Below are positions 43,085 through 51,756 of a stretch of DNA of 64,000 nt, in pieces; position 1 is the stretch's first letter, and the number at the start of each line of letters is the position of its first letter. The notes under the pieces are model-generated. The model was not told the origin of the DNA. It saw nothing but the letters and a program-made list of their open reading frames with translations, and made no database searches. The position numbers and the translations under genes are program-made. The stretch is from Tabrizicola sp. (GTDB lineage Bacteria > Pseudomonadota > Alphaproteobacteria > Rhodobacterales > Rhodobacteraceae). The stretch spans positions 1 to 64,000 of the forward strand of contig NZ_JAEULO010000045.1 of the NCBI RefSeq assembly GCF_016793705.1. Reading direction: 5' to 3'.

Positions 43085-43810
43085 ATGCGCTCCTCCAAGA
43101 AACGCTCGCGTTCCAACCAGAACCGCCCGCGCACCCTCGGCAACATCATCAACCGCGTCTTCGATTCCTCGGGCCCCGAGGGCAAGGTGCGCGGCACGCC
43201 GCAGCAGATCATCGAGAAGTACCAGATGCTCGCCCGCGATGCACAGCTCTCGAACGACCGCGTGGCGGCCGAGAACTTCCTCCAGCACGCCGAGCACTAT
43301 ACAAGAATGCTGGCCGAGGCGACGCGCGAGATGGCCGCCGAGCAGGAGGCGCGGCAGCAGCAATACCAGCAGAACGGCGGGCAGCAGGGCCAGGGTGGCC
43401 AGAACGGCGGCCAGAACGGTGGGCAACAGGGCCAGCCGCGCGGCGACCGTCCCGAGGGCCAGGAGCGGCGCGACCGCGACAATCGTGACAGTCGCGACAA
43501 CCGGAACGACCGGCAGGAGCGGGGCGAGCGGCGGCAGGACTTCAACCGCGACTATCGCGAGGAGCGCAGCTTCCCCGCCGAGGAGCAGCCGATGGCGAGC
43601 GACGTCATCGAACTGGATGCGGGCGACGACACCGGCCTGATCGAGACGCCGGAATCCGCGCCTCGCGCCCGGCCCGAGCCCGAACCGGCAGTGGCAACCG
43701 AAGAAGCCGCACCGAAGGAAGAGCGCGCGCCCCGGCGTCCGCGCGGGCCGAGAAAGCCCAAGGGCGAAGGCAAACCGGACGGCGAGCCGCCGAAGAAATC
43801 GGCGGAATAA
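43085..43810 (+). CDS. DUF4167 domain-containing protein
   Basis: 241 residues. The first 80 residues (SSKKRSRSNQNRPRTLGNII, then GTPQQIIEKYQMLARDAQ and AENFLQHAEHYTRML) form the DUF4167 domain, restricted to Alphaproteobacteria. It continues in a low-complexity, Q/G/N-rich tract with NGGQ units and then an R/D/N-rich tract, ending in an acidic/basic disordered tail. A basic N-terminus and disordered tail suggest RNA binding, but function is not established. AAGGACC precedes the ATG and a strong terminator follows. Confidence 0.9.
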   Translation: MRSSKKRSRSNQNRPRTLGNIINRVFDSSGPEGKVRGTPQQIIEKYQMLARDAQLSNDRVAAENFLQHAEHYTRMLAEATREMAAEQEARQQQYQQNGGQQGQGGQNGGQNGGQQGQPRGDRPEGQERRDRDNRDSRDNRNDRQERGERRQDFNRDYREERSFPAEEQPMASDVIELDAGDDTGLIETPESAPRARPEPEPAVATEEAAPKEERAPRRPRGPRKPKGEGKPDGEPPKKSAE

Positions 43811-43820
43811 TCAGGAAACG

Positions 43821-43845
43821 GGCCGCCCCATCGGGCGGCCTTTTT
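43821..43845 (+). terminator. Rho-independent terminator after the DUF4167 gene
   Basis: GGCCGCCC and GGGCGGCC form a perfect 8-bp stem around CATC, followed by five T residues (43841-43845). Confidence 0.92.
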
Positions 43846-43854
43846 CATGCGGGG

Positions 43855-45510
43855 TCAGGGCAGGGTAAGCGCCAGTTCGGTGCGTTCGCCTGCCTTCACG
43901 CTCAGCGGTGTCTCGGACTGCTTGTCATCCTTGCTGGCCCTGACCACATAGTCCCCCGCCGGGAGCGTGGTCTGCCACGAGGGGCCGTAGCTGTAGCCAA
44001 AGGACGCGCGGTCGCCGTTGATGTCGGGCTTTGCCGCCAGCACCTCGATGAACTCGTCGGTGGGCGTGGTGAAGGCCGCAACCCCGGCATTGAGAGGGGC
44101 TGTGATCTCGGTCCGCTCACCCACCTTGACGGTGAACGGCACCTCGACCTTGGCCGCGCCCAGAGTGACGACGGCAACATAATCGCCCGCCGGAAGGTCG
44201 AACTTCGCGCCCGCGCCATAGGTGTAGCCCACCGACTTGCGGTTGCCGTCGATGTCCTTCGCCGCCCCGAAGATTTCGACGAAATGGTCGCCGCCTTCGA
44301 CCTTCACCCCCTCGGCATAGGTGGCATCCACCACGGCGAGGCCGGTACCGATGATCACGTCCTTGTCGATCTGCTTGCCCGCCTCGAAGGTGAGCGTTTC
44401 TTCGACTTTGGCCGCACCAAGGCTGGCGAGAAAGCTGTACTCACCCGCCGGGAAGACATGCAGCGCCTGGCCGTAGCCGGATTCGGAGACATCGTTCGGA
44501 CCCCGCACTTCCCAGAAGGCTTCAGAGGCGATCTCGCCGCCCTGATAGGCGTAGAGCTTCAGGTTCAGCACCCCGGCGTTCAGGTTCGCGACCGGCTGGG
44601 CCAGTGCATCGGCGGTGATCGTCACCTCCTGCTCGGCCTTGGCGTCGTTCAACTCGGTGAACATGCGGTAGGTCCCGGGCGGGACAAGTTCGGTCTGGCG
44701 GCCGTAGACGGAGATCGTCTCGTCGGACAGCGCACCGTCGGGCAGGACAAGGCGCAGGGTGACATAGGCGTCGTCGACGATCTCGTCGGCGGGTTCGGGT
44801 TGCCCCTCGGCCAGGACGATGACCGGATCGAAGTTCTTTTCCAACACCATCGGGGTCGGTTCGGGTTCCGGCACAGGTTCCGGTTCCACCACGGCGACCG
44901 TGGTCTTGAGCGCCTCGACCAGGCTGCCCGCATCCTTGGCCTGAATGTATTTCCCGCCGGTGTTCTCGGCCAGGCAGGCGACCGTCGCGCCTTCCTCGGC
45001 GGTCAGGCCGAAGCCCACGACATGCGCGGTGAAGTCGACGCCCGAGGCCTCCAGCTCGGCCCCGAGCGCGCAGGGGTCGGCCTCGCAGGTCTCGATCCCG
45101 TCGGTGATCAGGATGACGGTGGCCTTCTCCTCGGTCGATTTCAGCTCGGCGGCGGCGCGGCGGACGGCTTCGGTCAGCGGCGTCTTGCCGAGGAATTTCA
45201 TCGCATTGGCGGCATCGGTGATCGCCTGAGCGGTGCCGGCGGCGGGCGGGACGACCAGTTCGATATCCTCGCAGCTGCCCTTCTCGCGGTGGCCATAGGC
45301 CATCAGGCCGATCTCGGTCGCGGGGTCGAGGCCCGATAGCACCGACCCCAGCGCCTCGCGCGCGATTTCCAGCTTGGGGCGGCCGTCGATCTGGCCCCAC
45401 ATCGAGCCCGATGCATCGAGGACGATGATCGACTTGCCCTCGGCCAGAAGCGGCGCAGCCAGAAGGCCCTGGGCCAGCAGGGCGGCAAAGAACGTCTTGA
45501 AAATACGCAT
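43855..45510 (-). CDS. Exported VWA-domain protein with repeated C-terminal beta modules
   Basis: 551 residues from the ATG at 45510. A signal peptide (about 23 residues) is followed by a von Willebrand A domain (about 26-200) with an intact MIDAS: D32-x-S34-x-S36 in DASGSMW and ITDGIETCEADPC. After a Pro/Glu linker (EPEPVPEPEP) the C-terminal two-thirds contains at least three related modules starting at about 353 (FPAGEYSFLASLGAAKVE), 439 (LPAGDYVAVVTLGAAKVE) and 516 (LPAGDYVVRASKDDKQ). Each has a PAGxY strand and a following K-x-G/E-R-T-E strand. Probably a periplasmic or surface binding protein; partner unknown. Confidence 0.85.
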   Translation of the reverse strand: MRIFKTFFAALLAQGLLAAPLLAEGKSIIVLDASGSMWGQIDGRPKLEIAREALGSVLSGLDPATEIGLMAYGHREKGSCEDIELVVPPAAGTAQAITDAANAMKFLGKTPLTEAVRRAAAELKSTEEKATVILITDGIETCEADPCALGAELEASGVDFTAHVVGFGLTAEEGATVACLAENTGGKYIQAKDAGSLVEALKTTVAVVEPEPVPEPEPTPMVLEKNFDPVIVLAEGQPEPADEIVDDAYVTLRLVLPDGALSDETISVYGRQTELVPPGTYRMFTELNDAKAEQEVTITADALAQPVANLNAGVLNLKLYAYQGGEIASEAFWEVRGPNDVSESGYGQALHVFPAGEYSFLASLGAAKVEETLTFEAGKQIDKDVIIGTGLAVVDATYAEGVKVEGGDHFVEIFGAAKDIDGNRKSVGYTYGAGAKFDLPAGDYVAVVTLGAAKVEVPFTVKVGERTEITAPLNAGVAAFTTPTDEFIEVLAAKPDINGDRASFGYSYGPSWQTTLPAGDYVVRASKDDKQSETPLSVKAGERTELALTLP

Positions 45511-45585
45511 GTCGGGGCTCTCCAAGGCAACAACTATCGGGCGAGCCTAGGGCAGTCCCTCCCGCACGGTCAACCTTCGCAACGG

Positions 45586-45614
45586 AAAAGGTCTTCGGGA
45601 CATGCCCGAAGACC
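45586..45614 (-). terminator. Rho-independent terminator downstream of the fasciclin gene
   Basis: On the minus strand GGTCTTCGGG and CCCGAAGACC (45614-45605 and 45599-45590) form a perfect 10-bp stem with a five-base loop, followed by TTTT (45589-45586). It lies 108 bases beyond the fasciclin stop and ends the sigma/anti-sigma/fasciclin transcript. Confidence 0.8.
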
Positions 45615-45721
45615 CTACCCGTGCCGAAGGCTGGAAGAAGGGGACCTTGCACCACCCACGGCAACAGGTCCGGGTCAGGGGATGAGGGACCACCCCGAGG
45701 CCCGATAGTGGCTGCGGCGGA

Positions 45722-46267
45722 TCACATCGCGGGCAGAAGCACCGTGTCGATCACATGGATCACGCCGTTCTTCTGCTTGACGTCGGCGATGGTGACGTTG
45801 GCCACGTTGCCCTGGCCGTCCTTGATCATGATCTTGCCGTCCTTTTCCATCGCGGTGAACTCGCAGCCGCCGACGGTCTTGACGGTGTGGGCACCGCCGT
45901 CATCCATCACCATCTTGCTCACATCCGCCGCCATCGCATTGGCCGCGACGACGTGGCAGGTCAGGATCTTCACCAGCTGGTCCTTGTTCTCGGGCTTCAG
46001 CAGCGTCTCGACCGTGCCGGCGGGCAGCTTGGCGAAGGCCTCGTTCGTCGGCGCGAAGACGGTGAAGGGGCCGTCGCCCTGCAGCGTCTCGACCAGGCCC
46101 GCGGCCTGCACGGCGGCGACAAGCGTGGTGTGATCGGCCGAGTTGACCGCGTTCTCGACGATGTTCTTGTCCTCATACATCGCGGCGCCGCCGACCATCG
46201 GGTTTTCGGCCAGCGCCATGCCGGTGGTGAGCGCCAGGATCGCGGTGGCAAGTTTCAAGGTTTTCAT
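45722..46267 (-). CDS. Fasciclin (FAS1) domain-containing exported protein
   Basis: 181 residues from the ATG at 46267. A signal peptide (MKTLKLATAILALTTGMALA) precedes one FAS1 domain with the H1 motif GPFTVFAPTNEAFAKLPAGT and the H2-like VIHVIDTVLLPAM at the end. FAS1 domains mediate adhesion or ligand binding at the cell surface. It follows a leftward sigma/anti-sigma pair and is probably a target or co-transcribed partner of that system, a combination seen in other proteobacteria. Confidence 0.92.
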   Translation of the reverse strand: MKTLKLATAILALTTGMALAENPMVGGAAMYEDKNIVENAVNSADHTTLVAAVQAAGLVETLQGDGPFTVFAPTNEAFAKLPAGTVETLLKPENKDQLVKILTCHVVAANAMAADVSKMVMDDGGAHTVKTVGGCEFTAMEKDGKIMIKDGQGNVANVTIADVKQKNGVIHVIDTVLLPAM

Positions 46268-46375
46268 CGGATTCTCCCTTCGGGTTAAGGGCGGGGTCAT
46301 TCCCGCCTCACATCCGAAGGAACGAGAGGGATTCCGGCGAAGTTTCAGCCGAAGGCCGGGATCACGCTTCTGTGA

Positions 46376-47032
46376 TCAGGTGGCGTCGCCGACCGTGGCG
46401 GTCAGGATGATCGGGCCGGTCGCGACACCGCCGGGGGCACCGCCTGCGGGCTCGACGGTGACGGCGAAGACGAAGCCGTCAGGCGGGGTCGGATAGGTGA
46501 CGACCAGTGGCTTGTCTTCCAGAAGCCCGAGCGAGACCGGATTGGTGTCGGGCGCGATGATCCAAAGCTCGTGCACCTGGCCCGCGACGGCCGGAACCCC
46601 GGCGACCCGCGTCACCTGCAGGGTTTCGCCGAAATGGGTGACGGCATAGGCAAGGCGGTGGTCGGCGGTGGTCAGCGTCGCGACCAGCTCGGGCCGCGGC
46701 GGGGCCAGGGTGGCGATCGAGGCCAGCGCCAGCACCGCCGCGACACCGGCCCCCGCAAGCCAGCCCAGGACCCCGCCACGCCGGCGCCGTTGCACCTTTG
46801 GAAAGAGCCGCGCCTCGATCTGCGGCAGAAGGTCGGGGGCAGGAGCCTCGGCAAAACCTTCGTTCAGCCCGCCAAGCCTGACCTCCCATTCCGCGACCTG
46901 CGCGGCAAAGGCAGGGTCGCGCTTCATCCGCGCTTCGGCCTCGGCCCGTTCGGCAAGGTCCAGCACGCCCAGCACATATTCGGCGGCGAGCGCGTCTTCG
47001 GCCTCATGCGGGGTGAGCGGAGCGTCGGTCAT
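46376..47032 (-). CDS. Anti-sigma factor (RskA-like)
   Basis: 218 residues from the ATG at 47032, overlapping the sigma-factor stop by four bases (ATGA). The N-terminal anti-sigma region (HEAEDALAAEYVLGVLDLAERAEAEARM) is followed by one membrane helix (about 88-110) after RRRRGG, then a periplasmic RskA_C-type domain (GQVHELWIIAPDTNPVSLG). It holds the partner sigma factor inactive at the membrane until a signal leads to release. Confidence 0.9.
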   Translation of the reverse strand: MTDAPLTPHEAEDALAAEYVLGVLDLAERAEAEARMKRDPAFAAQVAEWEVRLGGLNEGFAEAPAPDLLPQIEARLFPKVQRRRRGGVLGWLAGAGVAAVLALASIATLAPPRPELVATLTTADHRLAYAVTHFGETLQVTRVAGVPAVAGQVHELWIIAPDTNPVSLGLLEDKPLVVTYPTPPDGFVFAVTVEPAGGAPGGVATGPIILTATVGDAT

Positions 47033-47562
47033 GTCTCCAGACACTCCTTCAGCTTCAGGAGGCTCCTGCGCAGCCAGGTCCGCATCGTGTTCAAGGGCAC
47101 CGCGTGGCGCGCGGCGAGGTCGAGATAGGACAGCCCGTTCAGATAGGCGCCCCGCACCGCCTCGGCCCGGTCAGGTTCGAGCCGGTCGAAGCAGTCGGCC
47201 ATCCGCCGCGCCTCGCCCTGCGCGACGAGCCGGGTTTCGGCACGGGGGGCGTTGTCCTGCACCGTATCCAGCCCGTCGTCCGAAGCGGCTTCCGGCCGGG
47301 CGCGCAGCCGGTCGATGGCAAGGTTGCGGGCGATGGCGATCAGCCAGGTCATGCCCCGGCCCTTCGCCGGATCATAGCGACCGGCGCGCAGCCATACCCG
47401 TGTAAAGACCTCCTGCAAGGCATCCTCCGCCTCGGCGCGTTCCTTGAGCATACGCAACAGCACGCCCATGAGTTTCGCCGAGCTGTCGCGGTAGAGCGCA
47501 CGGAAGGCCGCCCGGTCTTGGGCCGCGCATTTCGCGATCAGATCGGCGACAGGATCATCCAT
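47029..47562 (-). CDS. ECF RNA polymerase sigma factor (SigK-like)
   Basis: 177 residues. Sigma-70 region 2 (FRALYRDSSAKLMGVLLRMLKERAEAEDALQEVFTRVW) and region 4 (LDLAARHAVPLNTMRTWLRRSLLKLKECL) are both clear. It directs transcription of a small regulon including probably its own operon. It is coupled with the downstream anti-sigma gene and the fasciclin gene. No promoter consensus could be assigned upstream. Confidence 0.93.
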   Translation of the reverse strand: MDDPVADLIAKCAAQDRAAFRALYRDSSAKLMGVLLRMLKERAEAEDALQEVFTRVWLRAGRYDPAKGRGMTWLIAIARNLAIDRLRARPEAASDDGLDTVQDNAPRAETRLVAQGEARRMADCFDRLEPDRAEAVRGAYLNGLSYLDLAARHAVPLNTMRTWLRRSLLKLKECLET

Positions 47563-47624
47563 GCGCCAGACGTTACGGATTTTCGACGCAAGTGCAAGCG
47601 CTTGCGCGTCAAGGTTGGCTTTGG

Positions 47625-49664
47625 TCAGCCCCGACGGCGCCTGCGTCCGCCCTCTTCGCCCGAGGCCTTCGGGTTGAAGCTGACCTCGGGAAGCTGAACG
47701 ATCTGTCGCAGGTTCGGAAACGGATCGACCGCATGCGGGATCGCGTTGGCGTTGACGAAATGCTCCTGGAAGCGCGGCTCGATCGCGGTCTCGACCTTGT
47801 GGATGTCGTGCACCGTGGCCTCGATCTGGTTCCGCGCCGCCACGTTGCAGAGCGCGATCCGCGCACCCGTCCCCGCGGCGTTCCCGGCGCTTGTGACCTT
47901 CTCCAGGGGCACATCGGGGATCATTCCCAGCACCATCGCGTGTTTGGGGCTGATATGCGCGCCGAAGGCCCCGGCCAGCGTCACGCGGTCCACGGTCTCG
48001 ACCCCCATCTCGTCCATCAAGAGCCGCGCCCCGGCGTAGAGCGCCGATTTCGCCAGCTGGATCGCCCGGATGTCGCCTTGCAGCACGGCGATGCGCGGCC
48101 CGCCCTCGGCGCTGCCATCGTGGAGGAGATAGCCGAAGGTCCGGCCATGCGGCTCACACCGCAGCGACCCGGTCTGCTCCGGCCCGCCGATCAGCCCGCC
48201 GGGATCGACCAGCCCGGCCAGCCGCATCTCGGCCACCGCCTCGATGATGCCGGAACCGCAGATACCGGTGATCCCGCTGGACTTGGTCGCCTTGGCAAAG
48301 CCCGGATCGTCCGACCAGAGATCCGATCCGATCACCCGGAAGCGCGGCTCCTTCGTCACCGGGTCGATCTCCACCCTCTCGATGGCGCCCGGCGCCGCGC
48401 GCTGGCCGGAGGAGATCTGCGCGCCCTCGAAGGCCGGGCCGGTGGGCGAGGAACAGGCCAGCACCCGCTTTTCGTTGCCAAGCAGGATCTCGGCATTGGT
48501 GCCCACATCAACGATCAGCACCATGTCCTTGGATTTGTTCGGCTCTTCCGACAGCGCCACCGCCGCGCAATCGGCCCCGACATGGCCCGCGATGCAGGGT
48601 AGCACATAGACGCGGGCGGAACGATTGAGGTTGGTCAGGTCCAGGTCGCGCGCGTCCAGCGACAGGGAACCCGAGGTCGCCAGCGCGAAGGGCGCCTGAC
48701 CCAGTTCCACCGGATCGACGCCAAGGAACAGGTGGTGCATCACCGGGTTGCAGACGATGACCATCTCGTAGATCAGCGCGGGGTCGACCTTGGCGTCCTT
48801 GGCGATCTGACTGGCCAGCGAATTGATCGCCTCGCGCACCGCGCCGGTCATCTCCACATCGCCGCCGGGGTTCATCATCGCATAGCTGACGCGGGACATC
48901 AGGTCTTCGCCGAAGCGGATCTGCGGGTTCATCAGGCCGGACGAGGCCAGCACCTTGCCATCGGTCAGGTCGCAGAGATGGGCCGCGATGGTGGTCGATC
49001 CGAGGTCGACCGCGAGGCCCAGAAGCGGGCCTTCGTGGAAGCCGGGAAAGATGTCCAGCACCCGCGTCACCGTGTCGTGGTTGCCCTTGTGCAGGACCAC
49101 GGTCACCTTCCATTCGCCCTTGCGCAGGACCGGCTGCAAGCGGCGCAGCACCGACAGGTCGGCTGCGATCTCCTCGACCTGCCATTGCGCCGCCAGCGCA
49201 CGGGCCAGCCGCTCGAAATCGCCAGTCGGCTCGTGCATGTCGGGTTCCTCGACCTCGACATAGACGGCGCGGGTGGCCGGGTCCATCACCATGACCCGCT
49301 CGGTCGCCGACTTGCGGATGACCTGCTTGTGGACCTGGCTCTCCGGCGGCACGTCGATGACCACGTCACCCATCACCCGGGCCTGGCAGCCAAGGCGGCG
49401 TCCGGGCGGCAGGCCGCGGATGCGCTTGTAGCGGTCCTCGACCGCGTTCCATTCGGTCAGCGCGTCTTCGTCGACCGTGACGCCATGCTTGGGGAATTCG
49501 CCATAGCCCGGCGTGATCTGGCATTTGGAACAGATGCCGCGCCCGCCGCAGACCGAATCGAGGTCTACACCCAGCTGCCGCGCGGCGGTCAGGACGGGCG
49601 TCCCGAGCGCGAAACGCCCCCGCTTGCCCGAGGGGGTGAAGATCACGAGTGCATCATCGGTCAT
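47625..49664 (-). CDS. ASKHA domain protein with N-terminal 2Fe-2S ferredoxin domain (RamA/RACE-type corrinoid activase)
   Basis: 679 residues from the ATG at 49664. A ferredoxin domain (1-100) has the pattern C39-x5-C45-x2-C48 and C93, fitting one [2Fe-2S] centre. The large C-terminal part (DUF4445-type ASKHA fold) contains LGLAVDLGSTTIAAHLCDL, LIVDVGTNAEILLGN and CGSGIIEAVAEM for ATP binding. Such proteins reductively reactivate Co(II) corrinoid methyltransferases using ATP. No corrinoid protein or methyltransferase gene is near, so its client is unknown. The C-terminal tail is arginine-rich. Confidence 0.88.
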   Translation of the reverse strand: MTDDALVIFTPSGKRGRFALGTPVLTAARQLGVDLDSVCGGRGICSKCQITPGYGEFPKHGVTVDEDALTEWNAVEDRYKRIRGLPPGRRLGCQARVMGDVVIDVPPESQVHKQVIRKSATERVMVMDPATRAVYVEVEEPDMHEPTGDFERLARALAAQWQVEEIAADLSVLRRLQPVLRKGEWKVTVVLHKGNHDTVTRVLDIFPGFHEGPLLGLAVDLGSTTIAAHLCDLTDGKVLASSGLMNPQIRFGEDLMSRVSYAMMNPGGDVEMTGAVREAINSLASQIAKDAKVDPALIYEMVIVCNPVMHHLFLGVDPVELGQAPFALATSGSLSLDARDLDLTNLNRSARVYVLPCIAGHVGADCAAVALSEEPNKSKDMVLIVDVGTNAEILLGNEKRVLACSSPTGPAFEGAQISSGQRAAPGAIERVEIDPVTKEPRFRVIGSDLWSDDPGFAKATKSSGITGICGSGIIEAVAEMRLAGLVDPGGLIGGPEQTGSLRCEPHGRTFGYLLHDGSAEGGPRIAVLQGDIRAIQLAKSALYAGARLLMDEMGVETVDRVTLAGAFGAHISPKHAMVLGMIPDVPLEKVTSAGNAAGTGARIALCNVAARNQIEATVHDIHKVETAIEPRFQEHFVNANAIPHAVDPFPNLRQIVQLPEVSFNPKASGEEGGRRRRRG

Positions 49665-49752
49665 GGTGGGATCCGGGCCTGGTCGTCCTGCGTTCGGCGG
49701 TTGTAAACCGCGCCGGGCCGGTTGCAAGGACCGGAAGCGGCAGATGCGGCAC

Positions 49753-50475
49753 CTATTCCGGCACCGGCTTCTTTCTTCGGGCGGGCTGCGGGTCGATCAG
49801 CGTGATCTTCTGCCAGATCTTGCGCGACAGGCTGGCGCCCAGCAGCTCGATGTCGTTGACCGCGCTGGCGACGCCTTCGTCCGGCACCGCCTGGGAATAA
49901 AGCGCCGCCAGCTTGCCGGTGATCGCGAGAAGCTCGGTGCAATAGTCGAGATAGCGCGACATCTCGGCTTCATCCATCTCGCGGCGGGGCGCGGGCTCGC
50001 CGGGCGGAAGATCGGGGGCCAGACCGGCGGGGTCCTTGGTCAGCTGGTACATGTCGATGACATGGATGACCGAGCGGAGCTGGTGCAGGCCCCGCGCCAC
50101 CCGCTGCCGCTTGACCCGCGCCTCAAGCCGGACCAGCGCCATCAGGCCCAGCGTGGCGAGGAGGGCCGTGTTGATCGCCGCCTCCACCCCCTCGACCGAG
50201 GCGAAGGCCTGGCGGCCGACCTGGTTCAAGGGCACGATGGAGCCGACCCAGAGGAAGATGGCGCCGCCGCCAAGGATGACCAGCACCAGAACCACCCGCA
50301 GCCACAGGATCGGCGGGGCGAGGGCCGCCACTTCGGCCCGCACGCTGCGGCAGAGCGCGGTGATCTCGGCGGCGACCCGCGACAGGCCGCGTCCGGGGAA
50401 GCGGTCGGCGATCCGGTGCTCCAGCCGCTCGGCGGTGGCGAGGATCATGTCGGGGTCGAGGGTGCGATAGGGCAT
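49753..50475 (-). CDS. Membrane protein of unknown function (240 aa)
   Basis: 240 residues from the ATG at 50475. An N-terminal soluble helix (about 1-55) is followed by two membrane helices (LWLRVVLVLVILGGGAIFLW and INTALLATLGLMALV), then a long cytoplasmic helical region and a basic proline-rich end. No family is recognised with certainty. It lies downstream of the CoA-transferase gene on the same strand with a 53-base gap. Confidence 0.7.
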   Translation of the reverse strand: MPYRTLDPDMILATAERLEHRIADRFPGRGLSRVAAEITALCRSVRAEVAALAPPILWLRVVLVLVILGGGAIFLWVGSIVPLNQVGRQAFASVEGVEAAINTALLATLGLMALVRLEARVKRQRVARGLHQLRSVIHVIDMYQLTKDPAGLAPDLPPGEPAPRREMDEAEMSRYLDYCTELLAITGKLAALYSQAVPDEGVASAVNDIELLGASLSRKIWQKITLIDPQPARRKKPVPE

Positions 50476-50528
50476 GGTCTCTGCATAGCAGGCCTGTCGC
50501 GGCGGTGTCTGCGGAAAATCGCCGGGCT

Positions 50529-51674
50529 TCAGCTCCGGTCCAGCCAGTCGAGGATCGCCGCCCGGTCGCCGTCGAGGCGCGGGGCCGGGGGCAGGGCGGC
50601 CTTTTCGGGCAGGGTGGACATCTTGATCGGGTTGCCCGGCGCGGTGAAGGCGGGGCCACCGGGCTGCGGCGCGACCGGCAGCACCATGTTGCGGGCGTGA
50701 AGCTGCGGGTCGGCCAGAACCTCGACCATGTCCTGCACCCGTGCGGTCGGAAGGCCCGCAGCATCCAGCACCGCCAGCCAATGCGCGACGGGATGGCCCA
50801 GCGTCACCGTCTCGATCATCCGCTTCAAGAGCGCATGGTTCTCGCAGCGCGCGGCGTTGGTCGCAAAACGCGGATCGGCAGCGATCTCCAGGCCCAGCAC
50901 GGCGCACAACCTGCCGAACATCGCGTCATTCCCGGCGGCGATCACCACGAACCCGTCCGCCGCGCGGAAGGTGGCGAAGGGGGTGATCGTCGGATGCCGC
51001 GCGCCGGTCGGGCCGGGGGCAATGCCGGTCGCCGAGGCGATGGCCAGCGCGTGCTCCTGAATCGCCAGCTGCGAATCCAGCATCGCCACGTCGATGAAGG
51101 CGCCCTCGCCGGTCCTTTCGCGCTGGTACAGCGCCGCCAGCACGCCCTGCGCCAGATACATCCCCGCCACGATGTCGCCGATCGACGCCCCCACCCGCAC
51201 CGGCGGCCCGGCGGACTCCCCGGTGATCGACATCACCCCGCCGCGCGCCTGCACCACCATGTCATAGGCGGGCTTCTGGGCATCCGGCCCGGTCTGCCCG
51301 AAGCCCGAGACCGCAGCATAGACCAGCCGCGGGTGTCGCGCGTGAAGCACCTCCCAGCCGTAGCCCAGCCGCGCCATCACGCCGGGGCGGTAGTTCTCCA
51401 CCAGCACATCCGCCCGCGCGACCAGCCGCTCGAAGATCGCCCGGTCGGCTGGCGCCTTCAGGTCCAGCGCGATGGACTGCTTGCCCGCGTTCAACGTGGC
51501 GAAATAGGCGCTTTCCCCAGCGACGAAGGGCGGAAACGCGCGTGTGTCGTCGCCCGTTCCCGGCCGTTCAACCTTGATCACCCGCGCGCCCAGCTCCTGC
51601 AGGCTCTGCGTGCAGAAGGGTCCCGCCAGCACGTGCGTGAGGTCCAGGATGAGGATGCCGTCCAAGGGTGCCAT
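50529..51674 (-). CDS. CaiB/BaiF family CoA-transferase
   Basis: 381 residues. Class III CoA-transferase fold: ILDLTHVLAGPFCTQSLQELGARVIKVERP at the N-terminus with the CoA-binding arginine/lysine region, the middle AVSGFGQTGPDAQKPAYDMVVQARGG, and VGASIGDIVAGMYLAQGVLAAL. The catalytic aspartate of the family lies in the GFGQTGP...AYD region. It moves CoA between carboxylic acids; the acids here cannot be told. Divergent from the ABC-F gene. Confidence 0.92.
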   Translation of the reverse strand: MAPLDGILILDLTHVLAGPFCTQSLQELGARVIKVERPGTGDDTRAFPPFVAGESAYFATLNAGKQSIALDLKAPADRAIFERLVARADVLVENYRPGVMARLGYGWEVLHARHPRLVYAAVSGFGQTGPDAQKPAYDMVVQARGGVMSITGESAGPPVRVGASIGDIVAGMYLAQGVLAALYQRERTGEGAFIDVAMLDSQLAIQEHALAIASATGIAPGPTGARHPTITPFATFRAADGFVVIAAGNDAMFGRLCAVLGLEIAADPRFATNAARCENHALLKRMIETVTLGHPVAHWLAVLDAAGLPTARVQDMVEVLADPQLHARNMVLPVAPQPGGPAFTAPGNPIKMSTLPEKAALPPAPRLDGDRAAILDWLDRS

Positions 51675-51756
51675 GATCTTCTCCGTTTGCCCGCTTCTGC
51701 CATGCGCTTCATGACGGAACGTTGACGCCGGTCAAATCCCCCTCTACCTCGCCGCC

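Noticed and set aside
43360-43440. Short tandem repeat (CAG/GGC-rich) in the DUF4167 gene
   Set aside because: It encodes the N/G/Q-rich low-complexity segment usual for this protein; no independent element.
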